Of a stretch of 64,000 nucleotides of DNA, positions 43,723-53,800 are shown piece after piece (the stretch's first letter is position 1; each line of letters opens with the position of its first letter). The DNA comes from Ancylostoma caninum. Taxonomy: Eukaryota; Nematoda; Chromadorea; Rhabditida; Ancylostomatidae. The stretch spans positions 2,805,001-2,869,000 of the forward strand of contig JBAJFG010000384.1 of NCBI GenBank assembly GCA_037903475.1, read 5' to 3'. The notes beneath the pieces were generated by a model. That model was not told where the DNA came from. It saw only the letters and a program-made list of their open reading frames with translations, and did not search any database. The translations under genes were made by a program, and so were the position numbers.

Positions 43723-44441
43723 TCAAAACTGATTCAGATCCTATGAATTGGTCCCGGGAAGAGAAGGGCCGTTCGTCGTGGTGGGGAAGTGTTGGCTTTC
43801 ATTTTTGCTCATATCAGAGAGATTCCACTAACTGTGAGGAAAGCCGTTCTTCGGAAAAAATGACGAATATTTTTTGGAAGTGGGGAAGAAATCGTCAATT
43901 CATCAAATATGCCTGAATAGGAGAAAGAAAAAGCGCTGCATCTACACTACGGTATGATTGCACGTTCAAATACTATCTCTAATCGTAGAAATAACGACAT
44001 ATCTCCCTCATCAACTGATTCTTTGGCAGTGGCTTCGTAACTCCTGTACTTCCGCTTAGAACTTTGAGATTTCCTGTCTAGAAAGAAATTTAGATCGAAT
44101 GATCGATCAATCTTGGCCGTATGAGGTTGTTTTCAGGATCTCGAATCGTAGGGAAAGGATCAGAAGCGGAAAACAGATTGAACCAAGCTCTGATATTTGG
44201 TGGCGATACATTTGGCAAGAGAATGTGTTTGGGAGTACATTTCACGGGATAAAATTTTGCTTGGCAATACATTTTGTGGGAGAATGAGTGAAGAGTGTGC
44301 TTGGCAATACAAAAAGCAACTGAATCTGTTTGGCAATACATTTTACGGGTAAGCGAGATAAGATAGCGAACATGTGGGATAACACGGAATAACATCGGAA
44401 GTTTTCATATTATTCATGGCCTATTCAATCGCATGTAATTC
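43723..44441. other. No gene seen
   Basis: Between the LTR element and the 44,445 exon. A few direct words TTGGCAATACATTTTACGGG/TTGGCAATACATTTTGTGGG repeat at about 44,261-44,350, a small tandem-like array. Nothing else was recognised. Confidence 0.4.
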
Positions 44442-44444
44442 CAG

Positions 44445-44579
44445 GTTCTACTAAAAATGACTTCAATATTGACGTCACCCCAGACCGTACGACGTCTCAT
44501 CTGAATGACGGAAACCTGCGACGATCCTCAGAAAGGAAGAGACGGCCACGTCGTGCATATTCGCCAGATACTCGAGTCC
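44445..44579 (+). CDS. Exon with basic RRS...P...YSP motif
   Basis: The acceptor ATGTAATTCCAG ends at 44,444 and the donor C|GTATCC follows 44,579. It reads STKNDFNIDVTPDRTTSHLN, then LRRSSERKRRPRRAYSPDTR. The RRS-x-x-R...P...Y pattern loosely recalls the CENP-C motif of kinetochore proteins, but the aromatic YW pair is absent, so this is only a hint. Entry phase 1. The exon may be a 3' part of gene A or of the gene with exons 34,705 and 35,114, split by the LTR element. Confidence 0.5.
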
Positions 44580-44651
44580 GTATCCTTTCTTCATTCTGTG
44601 TGGTCTCGAGTTTCCAGTTGATTGCTGACATGACGTGAAGCAGTGTTGCAG

Positions 44652-44783
44652 GAGATAGAGAAAAGCGTGCTCTTGATAGGAAGTGTTCGTTGGCGTTTGA
44701 AGTTCACGCTTGAAAACCCTGCGGATACCTCAGATGGAGTGCTGGACAGTGTCAGGATTGATTTAGAGGAAATAAGCGGATGA
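44652..44783 (+). CDS. Terminal exon after 44445, frame ambiguous
   Basis: The acceptor CAGTGTTGCAG ends at 44,651. In the phase left by the previous exon it reads DREKRALDRKCSLAFEVHA and stops at 44,713. From phase 0 it reads EIEKSVLLIGSVRWRLKFTL and continues to a stop at 44,783. The longer reading looks more protein-like but needs another donor upstream. Confidence 0.4.
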   Translation, partial: EIEKSVLLIGSVRWRLKFTLENPADTSDGVLDSVRIDLEEISG

Positions 44784-45558
44784 AATATCCAGTATTGTAA
44801 TTTTGCATATATGTGTAAGCTTTACAGAAACGCACTGTTTTCTTTTGCTCATTCTCATACACACACTCACAGAAAAACCATATCCATATTGCCTTGTACT
44901 TGAATCTCATTTTTGTACCTCACACTATTCCAAATATTAGCATCATTAGGCTTTCTTATGGGAATGCTTTCCCCTCATGATCTACATAATCAAGAAGAGC
45001 TCCTAATACATCGGATCCTTTTCTTTTTGTTGACACCTCACCGTAGTCTGGTTGTACATAGCTATCCGGAAAACAAGGTTATTTAGCTTTTATGTGGATT
45101 ACCTGTTATGAACCTGCTCGAGAAGCGGTGTTTTTCACTGTGGACAGCTTCACGATGCCTGTAAGAGTACGACGATTTGCGGTTGAAATTATTTTCTACT
45201 CCGAAACTAGTAAATATTCCGCCTGTTTCGAAATCTTAGATTATGGAGAACGCTGAAACGGTGTCCACCTTGGCAAACACCTACCACGTAGTCATCTGAT
45301 TTTTTTCCTCTGTTATAGAAGTATTCAATGAATATGCATGTAGGAAGTGTCCTCATATCATGGCGTTGCCAATAAGTAGCTTGTTGTGTCACTGTTATGA
45401 AGGCTTCTTGTTGACTATTTATGCGGCTGCAGCAGTGCTTCTGTAAAAAACGGCATAGCTGATGCAGTTGCTAGGGCAGTAGACCTCGAAGATTAATGTA
45501 GTGATAGGATTCTCTCTGGTGTAATCATCGGTTTGTTGTCGATGAACAGGAATAAACT
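44784..45558. other. No gene seen
   Basis: Probable 3' flank and intergenic sequence. No repeat end or exon was recognised. Confidence 0.4.
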
Positions 45559-45562
45559 TCAA

Positions 45563-46029
45563 AGGCAGTGTCTCAGCTCATTGACCGCGTTCGAGATTTC
45601 CATGTTGGTCGAACATATGCGAGCCGCTGAGCACAAAGATGTACTTTAAGTTTCGTGAAAACGTCGAAAACCCCATAAGTTACGGGTTTCTTTGGCCGAG
45701 GATTTCAGAATTCTCGGCCGGTGGACGAGAGGCTTTATTCCGCAGCAAGAGCTAGCTGAGGGTGCGGCATGTTTCTCCGACACGGCAGTGATCAGTTGAT
45801 GATAGCCACTGCTTAGAAGTTCATTTTTAATGCGCAATCTTAACTTCTCAGCTTCGTTTCTTCTAACTTCCTAGGAAAGGAACACATTCGCTCTAATATT
45901 GAATTTGGCCTTCAAAATAGGGGTTTTTAACCGTTTTCCGCATTTCAAGCACATTACTGGAATCAGCACGTCGCGTAGCACCGGATTCCGTTGATAACTC
46001 GATACCCATCATGAGGTGAGACACTGCCT
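45563..46029. mobile_element. AGGCAGTGTC-family MITE, copy 2, with TCAA flanks
   Basis: Ends AGGCAGTGTCTCAGCTC and the inverse; flanked by TCAA at 45,559-45,562 and 46,030-46,033 instead of TTAA. It matches copy 1 at 5,576-6,026. It ends 60 bases before the ATG of the ZNF706-like gene, so it forms the immediate upstream region of that gene. Confidence 0.8.
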
Positions 46030-46068
46030 TCAATGATATGACTGAGTGTGTAACCGCTAAACCATCGG

Positions 46069-46079
46069 TCATTCTGCAG
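46069..46079 (+). promoter_or_regulatory. Probable spliced-leader trans-splice acceptor
   Basis: TCATTCTGCAG ends 10 bases before the ZNF706-like ATG (46,090). No upstream exon is apparent, which fits a nematode trans-splice site. Confidence 0.5.
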
Positions 46080-46089
46080 ATAGGTGAGA

Positions 46090-46371
46090 ATGGCACGCGG
46101 TCATCAAAAAATCCAGTCTCAGCAAAAGGCACAGAAGAAGGTGGGCTCAATTGCTGCACCACTTCGTCAGGAGGCGGACTTCTCCTTCCAGGCTGAAGCG
46201 CTGAAGAAGTCGCAGGGCTGCGATCAGCGTGGTGCTGCACAGAAGGCTTTGCACCACAAATGCACCGTGTGTATGGCACAAATGCCTGATCCGAAGACTT
46301 ACAAGCAGCACTTCGAGAGTAGACACCCGAAGGCACCGCTACCGCTCGAACTGGTCAACGTACAGGCCTAA
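46090..46371 (+). CDS. ZNF706: ZNF706-like small zinc-finger protein, two exons
   Basis: Exon 1 is 46,090-46,140 (MARGHQKIQSQQKAQKK) and exon 2 is 46,192-46,371, with a 51-base intron GTGGGC...TTCCAG between. The spliced product is 76 residues, the same length as human ZNF706. The N terminus has the lysine/glutamine-rich 4F5-type signature MARG.QKIQSQ. The C-terminal half carries one C2H2 finger, CTVCMAQMPDPKTYKQHFES, ending H...H before PKAPLPLELVNVQA. In other animals ZNF706 is a small nuclear protein linked to repression of pluripotency genes and, with SERF proteins, to amyloid binding; its role in nematodes is not shown here. The intron is a multiple of three and has no stop, so an unspliced message would encode 93 residues. 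Confidence 0.93.
   Translation: MARGHQKIQSQQKAQKKVGSIAAPLRQEADFSFQAEALKKSQGCDQRGAAQKALHHKCTVCMAQMPDPKTYKQHFESRHPKAPLPLELVNVQA
46141..46191 (+). other. 51-nt in-frame intron of ZNF706-like gene
   Basis: Starts GTGGGC after AAG and ends CTTCTCCTTCCAG. It interrupts at a codon boundary, and its translation has no counterpart in ZNF706 proteins, while the joined exons align without gaps. Confidence 0.85.
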
Positions 46372-46440
46372 CTCTGGTGCATTCTGACAGTTTTCGTGAA
46401 CTAATAACTTGAGAGAGTGTAACTGGATAAACGAGCACAC

Positions 46441-46446
46441 ATTAAA
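46441..46446 (+). terminator. Probable poly(A) signal of ZNF706-like gene
   Basis: ATTAAA lies 70 bases after the stop codon, a common variant of AATAAA in nematodes. Confidence 0.5.
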
Positions 46447-47180
46447 CCTTTGTTTTATTGGATTGAAAATGTGATCTTCAATCAGATCAAGGAGGTTTGT
46501 GTTCATGCCTTATTAGGCATCATGTGGACCTATGACATACTTCAGAGCGACGCTGCCGCCACGGCTGTTCGGCCCTATTTTCCGTGCAACCGATCCTTTA
46601 CCAGCAAGCTATTCCACGCGAATCCTATGATAAAATATGAGAACTTGTAGGGTTTTGTTCTCAAAATTTTTAATCGTTTTCTTCCTGTGGAGTGTGCCAT
46701 AGGGGGCAGCGTCAGAGATGCGTCTTGGTCCTCTCCTTCATCATAGTCGTTCACGTGAAGCACGCTTACATCTATCCGACATAGATTTTCCTGTAGAAAC
46801 AGACAAAATAAGAAAGGTGTCTGGAAAAGTTCTAAGAGTAGTTGCGTTGCGGAGAAGTGTTAGAGTGTAGAAGGACGATGAGATTCGCCTATGAGGAACC
46901 TCGTGTTCTGGAACTCTAAAGGTAGAGCTGCTCCAAAGTTTTCAATTCCTATGGATGCGTTTATAGTAAGATCGTCGGACTCTGATTGGTATCGGGGGTG
47001 GTTTGCGACGTTCGCACAAAGAATCGTAACGACGCGTCATGGTTTTGCTTGTAGTTCGAAGATTACACTTTTCCACATCGCATGTTTCGGCTAATGCTTT
47101 CCACATGTTTTCTCTGCAGATCAGCTAGTTTCAAATGAGAAAAAAATCATAGTTAATATTAATTGGCATTTTATATCAGC
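46447..47180. other. No gene seen
   Basis: 3' flank of the ZNF706-like gene up to the microsatellite. Short frames on both strands have no support. Confidence 0.4.
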
Positions 47181-48298
<1,118 letters not shown>

Positions 48299-48540
48299 AA
48301 GAGAACCAGCCCCTACCGGAAAAACCTGATTGCATCACGGCGTTCAGCGTGTCAAGTTATGTAGTAAAAGTGTGCAGATTTTCATTTTTACCTTAATTGA
48401 CAGGTGTTTTGGTCCACTTTTCGTCGGCTGGAAGACCCACAGTTGTTTACATCACAGTGAAAATGAATGAACCTCGGTATTTATTTGTCTATGTTAATCA
48501 GGTCACGTAAAGGTTAACATGCGGATCAGTATGGTTTAGA

Positions 48541-48750
48541 GAGGAGGGTGAAAAGGGAGTTGGGGGGCCACCCTATAAAAGGTCATAGGCTTCACCTTGT
48601 AAGCCTAAGTAAAAGCACTAGCCTAAGCCTAAGCTTAAGCCTAAGCCTAAGCCTAATCCTATGCTTAAGCATGCGTTTAAGCCTAAGCCTAAGGCTTAGG
48701 CCTATGCTTCAGAGGAGTGGCCCCCGCCCAACTCCCTTTTCACCGGGAGG
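48541..48750. mobile_element. Fold-back element with telomere-repeat loop
   Basis: Arms GGTGAAAAGGGAGTTGGG and, inverted, CCCAACTCCCTTTTCACC (48,541-48,573 and 48,716-48,750) enclose the GCCTAA-rich stretch. Reported separately from the repeat itself because the pairing places the telomeric sequence in the loop. Confidence 0.65.
48599..48708. repeat. Interstitial telomeric repeats (TTAGGC)n
   Basis: Several runs of GCCTAA, the complement of the nematode telomere unit TTAGGC, with variants GCTTAA and TCCTAT. At 48,682-48,704 AAGCCTAAGCCTAAG meets GCTTAGGCC, a tail-to-tail junction. Confidence 0.85.
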
Positions 48751-49139
48751 AGGGGTCGAGCCAGATAGACGTGAAACAGCAAGGAGGGTGGGGAAATTAG
48801 GAGAAACGGGCTACTGCTATGGAAGAGCTGCACCGGCTTCCTGTAGTGGAAAAGATGCCACTCTACGGGTCCACGGATGCGAGTTTGATGTACCGGAGTA
48901 CAGCAATGGGTAAGATGCCACTGGACGTGTCCACAGCTGCCAGAGTGGTGCGCCGCCCAGTAGTGGAGGACGTATCACTCGAAAACGTGGAGAGCGAAGA
49001 GAGGCAAAAAGAAGCCTGAGAGTCCGGCGCTAGCCGGATGATCAGGCTGCTATAGAATAAAAAGGCCAAATTGGTGCGAAAACAATTGGGAGCCACATCT
49101 GTTTGAGTCGATTGATTCGTCGGAGTTCAACGTCGCATC

Positions 49140-49425
49140 GGGGCCATTACTGGCGGGAGGGGGTGAAGACGTATGCGCGACGCAACCGCGCCGCATGCCC
49201 ATGCTTTTCAAGTTCAAGTTGTTTCTTCAAATTCGACACTTCAAATGACATCGGTGACCACCTTCTCACAGTTTGTGGGTTTCCGATAGCATTCATCTGT
49301 TCCACTCAAGCTTAGGAAAGTTGTCCATTTCCACGCAGAACTGCTCGTACTCTCGAAGGCTGTAGCTGCGACACGCACATGAATCAACCAATCACAGATC
49401 AGCAGCGTACCTCTCGTCACCCAGC
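49140..49425. repeat. Dispersed 290-bp repeat, copy 2
   Basis: Same orientation and order as 7,370-7,665 (GACATCGGTGACCACCTTCT, CTCACAGTTTGTGGGTTTCC). Small indels and substitutions separate the copies. Confidence 0.65.
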
Positions 49426-50637
49426 CACTACTGGCTCCGATGCCGATCCGCAGGCCAAGTTGTGAAAACTTTCGTCCTCGTCGGACTCTTCGATTCCGAC
49501 GTACTATAAATATAGCTTTTCCTTATAACAAAGTGTGATCTCATTTCCACCTTCTTCCATTTTTTGCGCGGGGAGCTTGATCATCCTTTGCAAATGAGCA
49601 AAATTAGTGGCAACAGAAACCGTCTTCGATTTCACAAGACCAACAGAATAGTCTTAATCTTATATTGACGAAATAAATCAAATCAAACCAATCACTGCGT
49701 TCGTTCTCACGTGCCAAGCCTAGGAATATAGCAAGATTTATATAGAGGAAGATCTTGTAGAGCAAGGTTCCTGTGGATGTGCTGCTTTTAACGTTTGTTG
49801 CTAGAGTAGGACCGACTACAGCTAGATTTCAAAGGTGCTGAGAAATGGTAAGCAACGGATCTCCTGGGTTATTCTCTACTCTGGTAGTGTACTGGTCCTA
49901 TCCGGCTTGTTGGATTGAGTCCTGTAGATGTGATGAGGTGTTTTAGGGGTAAGTCATACTTGTTTTTCGACTTTTTCAGGCTCTGACAAAGGCGACTACG
50001 CAGAAACGTTAGCCGTTCAATAAAAGATCAATACAAATCTTGGCCTGTGCTCAAAATAGACCACACATCAAGGAATTAGTTTTGTTCTTTATCCATGGTT
50101 TTTGTACCTTAAGAAGCAGCGTGAAGCAATTTGGCAGAATCACAACACATCTATCGTCCTTCTTTTAAAAACTCAAACCATGAAAGACAGGTAGCATAGG
50201 AGGTTTATTTGCCGGAACAACATACAAACTTGATTTCTTTCAAGCACAAAAACCTGAACAGTATAACTAGATAACTAGCTCAACCACTAGCACCTCTTTT
50301 TCTGCCCTTGCGATGATGAGATGGACGTTTTCCTAAGTATTGCGATATCACAATGAACAACCAGTTTTTTTTTGTATTTGCCTAGTATATTCTAATGATG
50401 TTATCGAGAGAATAAGACATCTATCACTAAACAATTTGGATATTATCTGAACCAGTATGGGTTTTACACCTTGAACAACGTTGGTATGGTGAAAGCAAAC
50501 AGGTGCTGCACGCCAAGCATGGAATGTATGACTGAACGTCAAAGCAGGAGTGCTACAGCAACAGGGGAGAAGTGGCTCGATGTGACGCACATCCGCTAAC
50601 AACCATAAAACACTTGTACATAGTACATGACTCTAGT
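49426..50637. other. 3' flank of thioesterase gene, no other gene seen
   Basis: Contains only short unsupported frames. No AATAAA on the - strand close to the thioesterase stop was identified with confidence. Confidence 0.35.
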
Positions 50638-50833
50638 TCAGTACTGCGCGATCTTCGTGCCATCCTGGCTCGGCAGCCTCGGCAGTATCGCTATGGTGTG
50701 TCGCCCCTTTGCTGCCAGTTTCCCGTCGGATTTCCGTCGAAACTCCGCCTCCGCGAATGCCACATTTCGACCGATTTTCAGCACGTGAGCAGTGATTTCG
50801 ATCACATCTCCAAGTTTGACAGGATGCATATAA
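50638..50833 (-). CDS. ACOT13: ACOT13-like exon 4, C terminus
   Basis: The acceptor CTTGTTCTTCAG precedes it. Reads YMHPVKLGDVIEITAHVLKI, then FAEAEFRRKSDGKLAAKGRH, to a TGA at 50,638-50,640. Matches the last strands of the hotdog fold. Confidence 0.92.
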
Positions 50834-53800
50834 CTGAAGAACAAGGTAGCTATTAATGTGTGGATAGATGATCTCTGTTGAATCCAAGAATATCATACTT
50901 TACTATTTTGTAGGGACATCTAACAAACTGAGTCGGATTGCCGAGAACAATCAGAAAATGGGAAATTAGGACACTTAGAGAAAATTGAGAACTAGGCGAA
51001 AATAGGTCACCATCCCGTGTGCGTACTTGCGATGGAATGATTTTGTCACCTCTTTTGGCCCGAACTTTCGCTACCATAGAATATGTGCATAGGCCTTACA
51101 ATTTTCGCAGAAGAACCGCGCGACGCACTAGTTTGTCCCAAAGCGTCGCTCATCCATAACTTCCCCACAAAAGAAAATGATTCACACTCCTCATGAGCAG
51201 GTGGATTATGTGTATCAAGGCGAATTCAGTGGTTCATGAATTTCCCAATGATATGTTTGATCTCGGTCAAAGAAGTCAGTGTCAATTCTCTCCAAAGCTT
51301 TCTGAAATTTGAATCAATTCCAAATTTTCATGAAAAGTAAGAATGTGGATAACACGTATTAACTTGGTGAATCAATGCACATTTGTGAGAACAACCTTAA
51401 AGGCAGTGTATTACCTCGTTTTCGGATTTGAGCTTTTAGCATATTCTAAATGTCCTCGACACGCTGAATCCAACAGTATACCTAAAGTGTTACAAAAAGG
51501 TCTTTAAACCCTATTTTTAAACCGTTTGTCGGACCGAGTGGACGCGTAAAGCCGTTGATCTTATCGATCGTACACGTCAAGGCGTGTTGGCTAATTCAGC
51601 CGCCGTGACGGGCAGCCAGCACCCATGCGGGTCGCTCCGCCCAAGTGGTCCGTGAACCGAACTTTCGTACCCTACGAAAACGGGGTTTCCGTCACTTTCA
51701 CGTGTTTTGACGCACTTTGCTGAAATCAGCGTGAGGAGGAGATCTAAAGTCTGTTGACATCTACAACTCACCCAGCGAGGTGACACTGCCTTTAAAGCTA
51801 AATGATGTGGGAGTGCCTACTCCGAACTTTCCGCTCGCGATAAATCCGCACGTGCCCGCAGTGGACAAGCGGGAGTGACGTCACGCCCACGCCATGCCTG
51901 CACATGCTCACGGCGGACCCGCACATGACCGTCATGGACCCGCAACACATCCGAAGTAGATCCGCACATGCCTGCGCTGGCGAACCGACTCCCTTCCTCG
52001 GACGTACCACGGATACACCGCGGGCAGAAAGTTCAGAGTAAGCGCCGATGTGTTCTGAAGGCACATTGCTGGATGGAAGTTGGGTGGCTGGTGGAGGTAT
52101 ATCTGACACTTCTTTGCCCCTCCACACAACTATTCTATAGTGCACTTCACTTCTCGGTTATTTTTAAAACTGTTTAGATATATTTAGGTTTTAGTTACCG
52201 TTTCGTGCACTATACTTGTACGAAAACTAAAATAATTTTTGCTCTCAGTTTCATGGGCATGTAGCATGGGCAGCTCAGCTCACGGAGGAACTTACAGAGA
52301 TTTTCTGTCTTAAATGCTCCAAAAAATGTAGTTTCTTTCATAATGTCAGGGAGCTGGCGACAAGATCCGTTCCTACGGTACATTTCGGGTACTACTCAAA
52401 AGTTTTCGAGAACCACCAGATATTGCTAGTGTGTTGAACAAATAAAGAAATAAAAGAATAAATAACGGGGATTTTGTGGAACTATTAAGTTGAGGAATTA
52501 CGTATAAATGTCCGCTGACTTTGTTCTCATATTTCTCAAATGCATTCGAATTTTTGCAGGTGAGTGTGTGTTCATTTTAAAGAGCAATCCATTCCGCATC
52601 TAGTAATACAATAAATGCTTACATTTCTTCATCATTCGATTTTTGAATAAATTTGAAGGTGACAGATCAGAAGTGTTGAATTTTCAGCTGCATGTTGTAC
52701 AACCTTGGATAAGGGACATCTCCTGTAGACTTGCACCAAACTTCATGAAATGCCGTCAGAGAAAGTTTGTTCTGCCCCCCGGTCACATCCGCGCAGAAAA
52801 CGACTCCATGAAAATATCTCAGACTTGGGTAATTGAACCGAAATTCCAGATGCCAATCAGTTTTTCGACTGCATGCATTTCAAAATTTGGGTTTCGGTGT
52901 CCTTCAAATTACCGCCTCATAGCCTAGGTCTGACACTACCAAAATGTTGGTTGTGTCCATGGACCAGTCGCTCCTTGGAGGAGAAAAACTTCAAAAAGTT
53001 TGACGGAACCAAAATCAGGATGGGTCAACATTTTGATTAACAGCAAGCAGAACTCTATAACTAGGGCATTGGTTTCCTGTGTGGGAGAAGCCGAAGAGTC
53101 ATTGATTAAGAAAAAGAGTATATCTTGGATTGGGCTATTGAACCTTTGTCCCGACAAAAATTTTTATTTGCTCCTCAAACGGACGTTTATAATTCCTCAA
53201 CCTAATAGTAAGCGCTCATATATGCACATACCTCACAGAAAGCTCGATCGACGCCATTGCTTGATCTTTGACGCTTAGACCAACGGCTCGAGCTGTGACG
53301 ATGTCGGTGAGCGAGGCTGTCTGGCCGCCGTGCAGTGTGCCCTGTAAACCTCCAGTGCGACATGTTATCATTAATCCAGAAAAGTCTAATGACCCTCACA
53401 ACTTGTGGTATGGCGTGGGCGGCCCTCACATGATTACGACCATGTGGGGGCCCACGCCATGCCACAAGTTCCTCATAAAAGAGGCTCATACTATGTTTTC
53501 CCATGTCTTTTCACTTTTACAGAATCTTGGCTGCCCAAGTACAGGTCCTGTCCCAAAGTAGTATTTACAGTGTTTGCACTTCTATAACTTCAACACAAAT
53601 GAACGATTGGAGGAATTCTTTTTGGGGTCTCATGACCTAGGGTTAGAGGTGTTCGGAGATGTCGACGCGTTTGCAGCAATACACCATCTGCAGCACTGTC
53701 GGACTTGTCAACAAACATTTGTTATTGTTTGTTACAAGTAGGGAGAAGGTGGACATTCCGCGCTCTCTTATTGGCGAATCCATCTTTCAGCGAACTAGCG

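Noticed and set aside
48548..48913. 121-codon frame with serine-leucine repeats
   Set aside because: Its repetitive part is the translated telomeric hexamer.
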